From: an uncultured Flavobacteriaceae bacterium
GTDB taxonomy: Bacteria; Bacteroidota; Bacteroidia; Flavobacteriales; Flavobacteriaceae
Direction: 5' to 3'
NCBI GenBank assembly: GCA_945788155.1
Contig: CALZKX010000070.1
Span: 1-9,356, forward strand
DNA length: 9,356 nt
In this document: positions 1 through 5,707 of the stretch, in pieces
How the letters are laid out: every line of letters starts with the position of its first letter
How positions within the stretch are numbered: position 1 is the first letter of the stretch
Translations under genes and position numbers: made by a program
Notes under the pieces: model-generated
The model's database searches: none
Seen by the model: only the letters and a program-made list of their open reading frames with translations
Told to the model about the DNA's origin: nothing

Positions 1-638
1 ATATAATACCTACCGATATGCAATATGATGCCTATGTTGGCCTTAAAGGAAAACTTTCCAATAATATGAGTTACAACATTCGTGGAAAGTACTATGCCGA
101 AAATGACAAAGCATTGTTTAAAAATAATACCGATAGAAACTATACACCAAACAACAACTATAACAAAGGGAATTCATATAACGTAGTGTATGACAATGTA
201 ACGACCTTAAGTGTTTTTGGCGAAATAAATGTAGATGTAAATAGAAACTTTACCTTGGGAATTAAGGCCGAATACTTTTCTTATGATGTTAAATATGAAG
301 AAAAAGCATGGAATTTACCAGATTTTGAAGGCTCATTGTTTATGGATATTCAGTTTGATGAATATTGGTTTGCAGGTGCAAGTTTATATTATATAGGTGA
401 ACGATTTGACCAAAGCTCTATTGAAGGCTCTTTACTTCCTGGTGAAGATTTAACATTAAACCAAACACTAGAAAGCTATTTTGATGCCAATGCACATTTA
501 GGCTATCGCATTAACGATCAATGGTCTATCTATGCTAAAGTAAACAATATAGCAAATCAAGATTATAAACGTTGGTTAAACTATCCAGTGCAAGGCATTC
601 AGTTTTTAGCAGGAACCACTTATAAGTTTGATTTCTAA
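1..638 (+). CDS. TonB-dependent receptor, C-terminal fragment (gene begins upstream of window)
   Basis: This is the 3' end of a gene whose start lies outside the window: the frame is open from position 3, so the ATG at 18 is an internal methionine. The visible ~212 residues show the alternating hydrophobic/polar pattern of outer-membrane beta-strands separated by Asn/Asp-rich loops. Examples are SYNIRGKYYAEND, FTLGIKAEYFSYDVKYEEK and WFAGASLYYIGERFDQ. The end has the usual receptor form: a DAN-type strand, then WSIYAKVNNIANQDYKRW, then a last strand closing on YKFDF. The terminal Phe matches the C-terminal aromatic residue recognised by the BAM machinery. TonB-dependent receptors import siderophores, glycans or other ligands across the outer membrane. 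The plug domain is not visible, so no substrate can be proposed. Another outer-membrane barrel protein is possible but less likely. The stop is only 5 bp before the inverted-repeat block. Confidence 0.8.
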   Translation, partial: IIPTDMQYDAYVGLKGKLSNNMSYNIRGKYYAENDKALFKNNTDRNYTPNNNYNKGNSYNVVYDNVTTLSVFGEINVDVNRNFTLGIKAEYFSYDVKYEEKAWNLPDFEGSLFMDIQFDEYWFAGASLYYIGERFDQSSIEGSLLPGEDLTLNQTLESYFDANAHLGYRINDQWSIYAKVNNIANQDYKRWLNYPVQGIQFLAGTTYKFDF

Positions 639-643
639 AAAAG

Positions 644-910
644 CTAAATAACGTGAGTTCGATATAAAAGTCATTGACTATAAGCTGATTGAAATAAAAA
701 CACCCCTAATGAGCTTCGCTCGGTATCTTCAAAAAAAGCTGTCGCTTTTATCTCGATAATCCTCAAGGGGACAATGTCATCTTTGGGAATTCCTCCCTTG
801 AGGGAGGAGCAAGGAGGGTGTTTACAAAAAATAAACACATATCACACTAACAACCAAGCAATTATATTTTGGCTATATACTTTTAGTTATATCGAACTCA
901 CGTTAAATAG
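644..910. repeat. Inverted-repeat-bounded, hairpin-rich intergenic element (MITE/REP-like)
   Basis: Two 23-bp arms at 644-666 and 888-910 are inverted copies of each other, matching at 21 of 23 positions with a perfect 17-bp core (650-666 against 888-904). Between them lie nested shorter inverted repeats. An 8-bp pair, aaacaccc (698-705), faces gggtgttt (816-823). A small hairpin gagc-ttc-gctc is at 711-721, and aaaagc-tgtc-gctttt at 734-749. There is also cctcaaggg (761-769) against cccttgagg (795-803), which competes with tcctccc-ttga-gggagga (791-808). No open reading frame or transposase is visible, and I see no clear target-site duplication. The right arm covers the stop codon and last two codons of the methyltransferase gene. 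The structure is seen directly; a mobile or REP-type origin is inference. It may also terminate transcription of both convergent genes. Confidence 0.65.
731..749. terminator. Candidate bidirectional terminator hairpin between convergent genes
   Basis: A 6-bp stem aaaagc/gctttt with a 4-nt loop (734-749) is preceded by extra A residues. The A-rich side and T-rich side therefore give a weak intrinsic-terminator shape on either strand. It lies between the receptor (+) and the methyltransferase (-), where a shared terminator is expected. The stem is short and the T tract is brief and partly within the stem. The GC-rich hairpin at 791-808 may contribute instead. Confidence 0.35.
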
Positions 911-1598
911 TAATTCTCGCTAAAAAATCATAATGATCGCCTTTTAAAACGAGTTCGCATTGCAAGCCAACCATAGCACAAGCAGTTTTAAGATTATCAA
1001 AATCTAAATACATCCAAGTGAAACTTTCTGTTTCACCTTTGTAAGTTACATGGTATTCTAATTCACCATAGTAATTACTATTAGTATCTATCCAAAAACC
1101 ACCATCTTTGTCCTCGTACATATATTTTATATCCGAAGAGTCAATAAGAATTTGTCCGTTTTTGATTAGCAAACTTTTTAAATGATTTAAAACATGAGGT
1201 GTGCGTTCTAAATTTTCAAAGAAACCAGAACCATTCATGAGCATTAAAATAGTATCAAAGGTTCCCGTTTCATCTAAAATATCACATACGTGAGCATCTT
1301 TTAAACTTCTTAGTTTACAGGTTTCAATGGCACCTTTCGATATGTCTATGGACTTTACACGCAACCCTTTTTTTTGTAAATACAAACTGTGCGAACCTGC
1401 GCCACAACCTACATCCAAAATTTTTCCTTTAGCTAGTAATAAAGCTTCCTGTTCAATTTTAGGCATTTCAGAAAAGCCTCTAAATAAATAGGGAATAGGT
1501 AATACATCTTCATCAGAAATACTGGTAGAAGTGGTTATGTCTTCGGTGTAATTTCCGTTTTGATAATCTAATATGGCTTTTCCAAATACGTCTTTCAT
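903..1598 (-). CDS. Class I SAM-dependent methyltransferase
   Basis: This 231-residue cytoplasmic protein has the Rossmann-fold SAM-binding signature. Motif I, ILDVGCGAGSHSLYL, spans residues ~60-74. The acidic end of strand beta-2, in VKSIDIS, places Asp85 to contact the SAM ribose. A motif-IV-like segment FDTILMLMNGSGFFENL (~114-130) and the strand GQILIDSSD follow. The C-terminal part (residues ~160-231) with YGELEYHVTYKGETESFTW is beta-rich and typical of a substrate-side cap in small methyltransferases. The substrate cannot be deduced: nothing next to it points to a small molecule, RNA or protein. The start is supported by aggaaa about 6 nt upstream and by the full length of the domain. 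The gene is a monocistron, convergent with the receptor and divergent from the YkgJ operon. Its stop codon lies inside the right arm of the inverted-repeat element, so the native C-terminus may have been changed by that insertion. Confidence 0.85.
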   Translation of the reverse strand: MKDVFGKAILDYQNGNYTEDITTSTSISDEDVLPIPYLFRGFSEMPKIEQEALLLAKGKILDVGCGAGSHSLYLQKKGLRVKSIDISKGAIETCKLRSLKDAHVCDILDETGTFDTILMLMNGSGFFENLERTPHVLNHLKSLLIKNGQILIDSSDIKYMYEDKDGGFWIDTNSNYYGELEYHVTYKGETESFTWMYLDFDNLKTACAMVGLQCELVLKGDHYDFLARITI

Positions 1599-1622
1599 AG
1601 CTGTTTCCTGCGAAAGCAGAAA
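1599..1622 (-). promoter_or_regulatory. Hairpin covering the ribosome-binding region of the methyltransferase gene
   Basis: On the - strand, ttt-ctgc-tttc-gcag-g-aaa folds as ctgc/gcag plus ttt/aaa, with one bulged base (1604-1622). It ends 5 nt before the ATG at 1598. The purine-rich aggaaa that could act as Shine-Dalgarno forms part of the 3' arm. It is preceded on that strand by a run of eight A residues (1625-1632). It could limit translation initiation, or it may be a degenerate REP-like palindrome that landed there. The sequence is visible; function is inferred. Confidence 0.3.
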
Positions 1623-1707
1623 TCTTTTTTTTAATAATTGTGATATTGACAGTAAACGTCAGTAGCCGCAATATGTTTATTAATAATATCATGTTGAGCA
1701 TTATCGA

Positions 1708-1727
1708 GTTTAAAATATATTTTAAAC
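1708..1727. repeat. Perfect 20-bp AT-rich palindrome
   Basis: Positions 1708-1727 read gttt aaaa tata tttt aaac, which is identical to its own reverse complement. It sits in the divergent intergenic region between the methyltransferase (-) and the YkgJ-type gene (+). It is about 110 bp upstream of both starts. It could be a dimeric regulator site, a cruciform or part of a degenerate repeat. In such AT-rich DNA a chance origin is possible. Confidence 0.5.
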
Positions 1728-1787
1728 GAAGATAGTTTACAAAGTAAATAGAAATATCTTATTTTGTAAAAAGATAATATTCTTCAC

Positions 1788-1818
1788 TTTGTTCAGAATG
1801 GCAAATTGTTTTATTTTG
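1788..1818 (+). promoter_or_regulatory. Candidate Bacteroidota promoter for the ykgJ-like operon
   Basis: TTTG at 1788-1791 is followed, after exactly 19 nt, by TTATTTTG at 1811-1818. The latter differs at one position from the Bacteroidota -7 consensus TAnnTTTG. Spacing agrees with the known -33/-7 architecture of the primary sigma factor of this phylum. The predicted transcription start falls close to the ATG at 1824, implying a very short or absent leader. Confidence 0.4.
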
Positions 1819-1823
1819 GCTGT

Positions 1824-2315
1824 ATGCAAGACTTTATAAAAAATCTTCCAAAGATCGCCAAAGATAAACATAAGGAAAATAAAACCTTCTTTATAAAGCT
1901 TAAAAAGAAACCTCCAAAACAATTGGATTATATAATGCAGGAGTTGCATGATGAGGAGTTTAAAAAAACCGATTGCCTAAAATGTGCCAATTGCTGCAAA
2001 ACAACAGGCCCTTTATTTACTACTAAAGATATTGAGCGAATTTCCAAACATTTAAAGTTAAAACCGAAGCAATTTACGGAACAATTTTTGCTGCTAGATG
2101 AAGATATTGATTATGTGTTACAAGCTGTACCATGCACATTTCTAGGAGCAGATAATTACTGTTCTATTTACAATGTAAGACCAAAGGCATGCAGGGAGTT
2201 TCCACATACTAATAGAAAAAAATTTCAGCAAATAACTAACTTAACGCTTAAAAATGTGGCTATTTGTCCTGCTGCTTATAATATTGTTGAAGAAATGAAA
2301 AAAACAATCAAATGA
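1824..2315 (+). CDS. YkgJ family cysteine-cluster protein (putative metal-binding)
   Basis: This is a 163-residue cytoplasmic protein with eight cysteines in the pattern of the YkgJ/zinc- or iron-chelating family. CLKCANCC (C51, C54, C57, C58) is followed by VPCTFLG (C104), NYCSIYNVRPKACREFP (C113, C123) and AICPAA (C148). The segment CSIYxxRPxxCRxFP is the hallmark of the family. The cysteines probably bind Zn or Fe, or an Fe-S cluster; the biochemical role is not established for this family. The N-terminal ~30 residues are Lys-rich. The ATG at 1824 is preferred over an in-frame TTG at 1806, because that upstream start overlaps the candidate -7 element and adds only MFYFGC. It is the first gene of a three-gene operon, and its stop overlaps the next start (ATGA, 4 bp), implying translational coupling. 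Confidence 0.85.
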   Translation: MQDFIKNLPKIAKDKHKENKTFFIKLKKKPPKQLDYIMQELHDEEFKKTDCLKCANCCKTTGPLFTTKDIERISKHLKLKPKQFTEQFLLLDEDIDYVLQAVPCTFLGADNYCSIYNVRPKACREFPHTNRKKFQQITNLTLKNVAICPAAYNIVEEMKKTIK

Positions 2316-3208
2316 AAAAAACCGTTTTAATTTTTTTAATAGCACTTAGTTTTGTTGGCATTGGTAATGCCCAAGAGTGGTTTACCTCTTTTGATGTCGC
2401 TAAAAAACTGGCATTGGTCCAAGACAAGATGCTGTTGGTTATGTGGCAAAACACTTTGGACTATCCATATCCTGTAATGCTAGTAGGAGATAAAGGAGTA
2501 TCAATGGTTGTAAATTTAAACAAGAGCGATGAGGTAAATAGTTTGATTTGGGAACATTTTGTGCCTGTGATATTACTGGAATCTGAGTATGATGAAATTT
2601 ATAATGATGTCAAAAAAACTAGGAATGTTTTATACTTAGATAAATTAAAAGATGATAGTATTAAAATAATGGATGCTAATGGAAATATCCTTAACGTTAA
2701 ATATGTTCCAACTAATTATGAAAACCTTTCGTTAATAATTAGAAAGTATGGGTTAAGCACGTCCTTTTTAAAACTTGAACTAGCCAATTATTCTAAAGAA
2801 AAAAATGTGACCACAGCCTTTAATTTGGGGTCTAAATATTTGGACTTTTCCATATACATTCCAAAAGATACTAGAGCCGAAATAATTGATTTAGCAAATA
2901 TTTACTTTAATGAAGCTAAAAGTTATTTGGCAGAAAGTGATTTAAAAAACAAAACGGGTTTTTTACAACGATTGGAGTTTCTCGATATCGAAAAAGCATT
3001 AATTTTAAATAACCCAAGAAAAGCGCGTAGGCTACTTAAAAGAATTGATGAGGCAAAAATTGATTCGGCCAACCAATCATTATTTAGTTTTTTAAATTAT
3101 ACGACTTTTAAATTGTTGAAAAAAGAAGATGAAGTTACTTTGTTTAAAGACAAACTTTCAGCAGTAGATTTAAAAAAGGCAGAATTGATAATAAATAATA
3201 ATTTATAA
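2312..3208 (+). CDS. Exported thioredoxin-fold-like protein lacking the CXXC motif
   Basis: This 298-residue protein begins with a signal peptide (residues 1-20, MKKTVLIFLIALSFVGIGNA, cleavage probably before QEW), so it acts in the periplasm or is anchored outside the inner membrane. Residues ~23-145 follow the layout of thioredoxin-like proteins of the DUF255/thioredoxin_7 type. An amphipathic helix FDVAKKLALVQDK leads to strand MLLVMWQ, then a second strand HFVPVILLE, then LYLD and IKIMDANGNIL, and a candidate cis-Pro in VKYVPTNY. Where a catalytic WCxxC would stand there is WQNTLDYPYP, and the mature protein has no Cys, so disulfide chemistry is excluded. Residues ~150-298 look all-helical, with TPR-like helices (e.g. 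215-245, NPRKARRLLKRI). It is translationally coupled to the YkgJ-type gene and followed after 4 bp by the desaturase-family gene. The fold assignment is moderate; function is unknown. Confidence 0.6.
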   Translation: MKKTVLIFLIALSFVGIGNAQEWFTSFDVAKKLALVQDKMLLVMWQNTLDYPYPVMLVGDKGVSMVVNLNKSDEVNSLIWEHFVPVILLESEYDEIYNDVKKTRNVLYLDKLKDDSIKIMDANGNILNVKYVPTNYENLSLIIRKYGLSTSFLKLELANYSKEKNVTTAFNLGSKYLDFSIYIPKDTRAEIIDLANIYFNEAKSYLAESDLKNKTGFLQRLEFLDIEKALILNNPRKARRLLKRIDEAKIDSANQSLFSFLNYTTFKLLKKEDEVTLFKDKLSAVDLKKAELIINNNL

Positions 3209-3212
3209 CTTA

Positions 3213-4052
3213 TTGGAAACATTTATAAACTATTTCGAAACCATTCCTTCACTTCATAGAAGTTTAATACTAGTTGGAGGATTAACCTTTTTTTGGTTAT
3301 TGGAAGGCGCTGTGCCTTTATTTAGTTTTAAATACAATAAGTGGAAACATGCTGTTCCTAATATCTTTTTCACTTTAACAACCATAATTATAAATTTTGC
3401 TTTGGCATTTTTATTATTAAAAGCAGCCGATTGGGTTGTAGCCAATAATTTTGGGATAATTAATTGGCTGCCTAAAATGTCTTTAGGTTTATACGTGGTT
3501 CTGGGTGTGCTATTAATGGATTTTATTGGCGCTTATTTGGCACATTATGTAGAGCATAAAGTAAAACCATTGTGGATGGTGCATTTAGTACACCATACCG
3601 ATCATAAAGTGGATACAACTACTGCTAACAGGCACCATCCATTAGAGAGTTTAATACGTTACACATTTACTTTAGCTGGTGTTGTTATTATTGGAGCGCC
3701 AATAGGTATTGTAATGTTATATCAGTCTATGTCGCTAATAGCAACTCAGTTTAGTCATGCCAATATTAAGCTGCCAAAAAAAGTAGATCATTTTATAAGT
3801 TATGTTTTGGTGTCTCCAGACATGCATAAAATTCATCATCACTATGTATTGCCTTATACCGATTCTAATTATGGCAATATTTTTTCTATTTGGGATAGAC
3901 TTTTTGGAACATATATGACAATGGATAGAGAAAAATTGGTTTATGGTGTCGATGTGTTTCCAGATGAAGTTAAAAATGGCAATGTTATGGAATTATTAAA
4001 GCAACCATTTCAGAAATATCAAAAGCCAACGATTATTCCTGAGGATAAATAA
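3213..4052 (+). CDS. Sterol desaturase / fatty acid hydroxylase superfamily membrane protein (TTG start)
   Basis: This 279-residue integral membrane protein has the di-iron histidine clusters of the fatty acid hydroxylase superfamily. These are HYVEH (H111, H115), HLVHHTDH (H124, H127, H128, H131), NRHH (H141, H142), FSHAN (H182) and HKIHHH (H205, H208-210). SIWDRLFGT (~225-233), characteristic of the family's C-terminal end, follows. Membrane segments are predicted at about 16-35, 49-70, 90-110 and 150-175. Members use O2 to hydroxylate or desaturate lipid substrates; in this phylum the substrate could be a fatty acid, carotenoid or other lipid, and is not determinable here. The start is TTG at 3213. 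The next in-frame ATG would remove the first ~88 residues with two membrane segments, and METFINYFETIPS reads like a genuine family N-terminus. It is the last gene of the operon, 4 bp after the preceding stop. Confidence 0.85.
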   Translation: METFINYFETIPSLHRSLILVGGLTFFWLLEGAVPLFSFKYNKWKHAVPNIFFTLTTIIINFALAFLLLKAADWVVANNFGIINWLPKMSLGLYVVLGVLLMDFIGAYLAHYVEHKVKPLWMVHLVHHTDHKVDTTTANRHHPLESLIRYTFTLAGVVIIGAPIGIVMLYQSMSLIATQFSHANIKLPKKVDHFISYVLVSPDMHKIHHHYVLPYTDSNYGNIFSIWDRLFGTYMTMDREKLVYGVDVFPDEVKNGNVMELLKQPFQKYQKPTIIPEDK

Positions 4053-4198
4053 CAAAATTAGAGTTTTCAACATACTTATTAACAATTAAAGTACGTTCCT
4101 CTAATATTTCATACCGTTCGTAGATTTTTTTTCTAAATGTGTATTGTTCTTAGCTAGATTAGCCGACGAGGGTCGATAATTGCTATTTAATTCAAATA

Positions 4199-4206
4199 TT
4201 ATTTTG
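4199..4206 (+). promoter_or_regulatory. Weak -7 promoter-like element before the small secreted protein gene
   Basis: TTATTTTG matches TAnnTTTG at all but one fixed position and lies 18 nt before the ATG at 4225. A TTG occurs 16 nt upstream (4180-4182). It is the same variant -7 octamer seen before the ykgJ-like gene. The rest of the intergenic stretch 4053-4198 shows no ORF and no convincing terminator. Its only notable feature is a weak attagag/ctctaat inverted pair at 4057-4063 and 4099-4105. Confidence 0.25.
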
Positions 4207-4224
4207 AAATTAAACAGCTTTTAT

Positions 4225-4632
4225 ATGAAAAAAACTCTCGTAGTGCTAACAATAGCATGCTCAGGTCTTCTATGTATTAGTGCAAATGCACAAAAAAAGG
4301 GTTTTGCGTTAATTGAAAAAAACGTGAATAGTACTGCAGGTGACCTATTCCATGATTTGAATACAACTAAAGATACCCTAATCCTTAAAAGTGGAAATAA
4401 GCGTATAAGAAATGTCTATTCAATTAATACCAATTACAAGCGAGAGACACAAGAGTATATAAATGCCAATTCTGCTAAAGTACCCCTAACACATTTAAGT
4501 AAAGGAAAGCACATTTTTGTAGTAGAGCAAGTACCTTTAAAAATTGTTTTTGTTGTAAGAGTGCTAAAAGATCCAATAGAATTCACAAAAGTTGAAGTTG
4601 AGAAAATTACAGCTTCTAACGACAGAAAATAA
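4225..4632 (+). CDS. Small secreted protein of unknown function
   Basis: This 135-residue protein has a clear Sec signal peptide (MKKTLVVLTIACSGLLCISANA, cleavage before QKKG, residue 22/23). The mature part is ~113 residues and basic, with predicted beta-strands such as DTLILKSG, VYSIN, HIFVVEQVPLKIVFVVRVL and KVEVEKI. It has no cysteine after the signal, no lipobox, no catalytic motif I recognise and no C-terminal sorting domain. The ATG at 4225 is chosen over an in-frame TTG at 4180 because the signal peptide begins exactly there. It looks like the single-gene, periplasmic or secreted beta-rich proteins common in Flavobacteriaceae, but I do not recognise a named family. Its stop codon is separated by one base from the stop of the convergent serine hydrolase gene, leaving no room for a terminator between them. 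Confidence 0.7.
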   Translation: MKKTLVVLTIACSGLLCISANAQKKGFALIEKNVNSTAGDLFHDLNTTKDTLILKSGNKRIRNVYSINTNYKRETQEYINANSAKVPLTHLSKGKHIFVVEQVPLKIVFVVRVLKDPIEFTKVEVEKITASNDRK

Positions 4633-4633
4633 T

Positions 4634-5707
4634 TTAATCTATAAATATATTTTCTAGAGCATCGGAAAGTTGTCTTATTGGCACTTGCGACAGATTTGTA
4701 ACTATAGAAACCACAATATTTTCCTCTGGATACATCATTAAAAAAGTAGTAGCTCCCATGCCACCACCAGAGTGGCTGTATCTTGGTGTATCGTTTTTTG
4801 TTTTAACCACGCCAAAGCCAATACCGTATTCGGTACTTTTACCATCGTTTGTATAAAGAGGCGTTACTAATTCTTTAACCGAATTTTTAGATAATAGTGT
4901 TGGATTAATAATTTCATTTCCAAACTTTACCAAATCTTCTGATGTGGCTATAAACCCACCACCAGCAACCTTGTGCTCATTACTTACAGGAATACCTAAT
5001 TTAATATCTCCAGAATTTGTTTTAATGTAAAACTGTGTGCGATTTGGCATATCAACATCAGATAATCCTAGTTCGGTATCTTCCATTTTTAAAGGGTTGA
5101 AAATAGTTTCTCTCATATACTTGTTAAACTCAACACCAGAGGCATTTTGTACCACAACACTTAATAAATTCCAGCCATAAGTACTATAGCTGTAATCACT
5201 TCCTGGTTTAAATTTTAAAGGAGAATCCTTAAAAATATCAAGGCCCTCTACAATGGTCATTTTTTTGTTTAGTATAAACTCGTTGCCATTGTAATGTCTT
5301 ATGCCAGCAATATGCCCTCCAACTTGGCGAACTGTAAAATCGTATTTCTTTTTTGGGAAGTCTGGAATATAGGTGTAAATGCTTTCATCAAAATCTAACT
5401 TGTCATCATCCACAAGTTTTGCTAAAGCAGCTGCAGTAATTGATTTTGAAATACTGGCAATTCTAAACTGTGTAATACTTGGGTTCACCTTTTTTTTGGT
5501 TTCAATGTTCGAGTAACCAAAACCTTCAGACCATATCAATTCACCGTTTTGTGAAACTGAAATAGACATTCCCGGAATTAATTTATCGTTTAAAAATTGA
5601 TTGGCAATTTCTTGAGCTTCTTCAATTTTTTTAGTGTATGTTTTGTCAAAGGTTTGACCGAAAACAATTCCAGTAAATAGTAGTAATAGTAATGTTAATT
5701 TTCTCAT
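4634..5707 (-). CDS. Exported beta-lactamase-fold serine hydrolase (LACTB-like)
   Basis: This 357-residue protein has an N-terminal signal peptide (MRKLTLLLLLFTGIVFG, then QTF), placing it in the periplasm. It carries the class C/PBP-like motifs in order. SISK at residues 85-88 supplies nucleophile Ser85 and general base Lys88. The second motif is YST (Tyr174-Ser175-Thr176, in YSYSTYGWNLL). HSGG (312-315) stands in the KTG position. GHIAGIRHY (131-139) and YSTYGWNLL resemble the LACTB subgroup, whose members act as peptidases or esterases rather than antibiotic-resistance beta-lactamases. Its ATG directly follows the stop of the NamZ-like gene with zero spacing, so the two are surely co-transcribed and probably translationally coupled. 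This supports a role in cell-wall fragment processing, such as amidase, peptidase or esterase activity. Substrate unproven; classical beta-lactamase activity seems unlikely. Confidence 0.85.
   Translation of the reverse strand: MRKLTLLLLLFTGIVFGQTFDKTYTKKIEEAQEIANQFLNDKLIPGMSISVSQNGELIWSEGFGYSNIETKKKVNPSITQFRIASISKSITAAALAKLVDDDKLDFDESIYTYIPDFPKKKYDFTVRQVGGHIAGIRHYNGNEFILNKKMTIVEGLDIFKDSPLKFKPGSDYSYSTYGWNLLSVVVQNASGVEFNKYMRETIFNPLKMEDTELGLSDVDMPNRTQFYIKTNSGDIKLGIPVSNEHKVAGGGFIATSEDLVKFGNEIINPTLLSKNSVKELVTPLYTNDGKSTEYGIGFGVVKTKNDTPRYSHSGGGMGATTFLMMYPEENIVVSIVTNLSQVPIRQLSDALENIFID

Noticed and set aside
691..830. CRISPR-like array or tandem repeats
   Set aside because: The repeats are inverted and of different sequences, with no regular direct repeat and spacer spacing.
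1513..1701. 62-codon - strand reading frame overlapping the methyltransferase 5' end
   Set aside because: It is out of frame with a confident gene, has no family similarity, and much of it reads from repeat-like intergenic DNA.
1806..1823. TTG at 1806 as start of the YkgJ-type protein
   Set aside because: It adds only MFYFGC, overlaps the candidate -7 box, and an ATG at 1824 begins the recognisable N-terminus.
1737..1949. 70-codon - strand reading frame opposite the ykgJ-like gene start
   Set aside because: Its Phe/Ile/Lys-rich composition is typical of AT-rich antisense; it overlaps the start of a clear gene.
3254..3445. 63-codon - strand reading frame opposite the desaturase-family gene
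   Set aside because: Antisense to a confidently assigned membrane protein with no supporting signal.
4164..4175. Short cgac/gtcg inverted pair as a terminator or operator after the desaturase-family gene
   Set aside because: Only 4 bp long with no T-run; consistent with chance.
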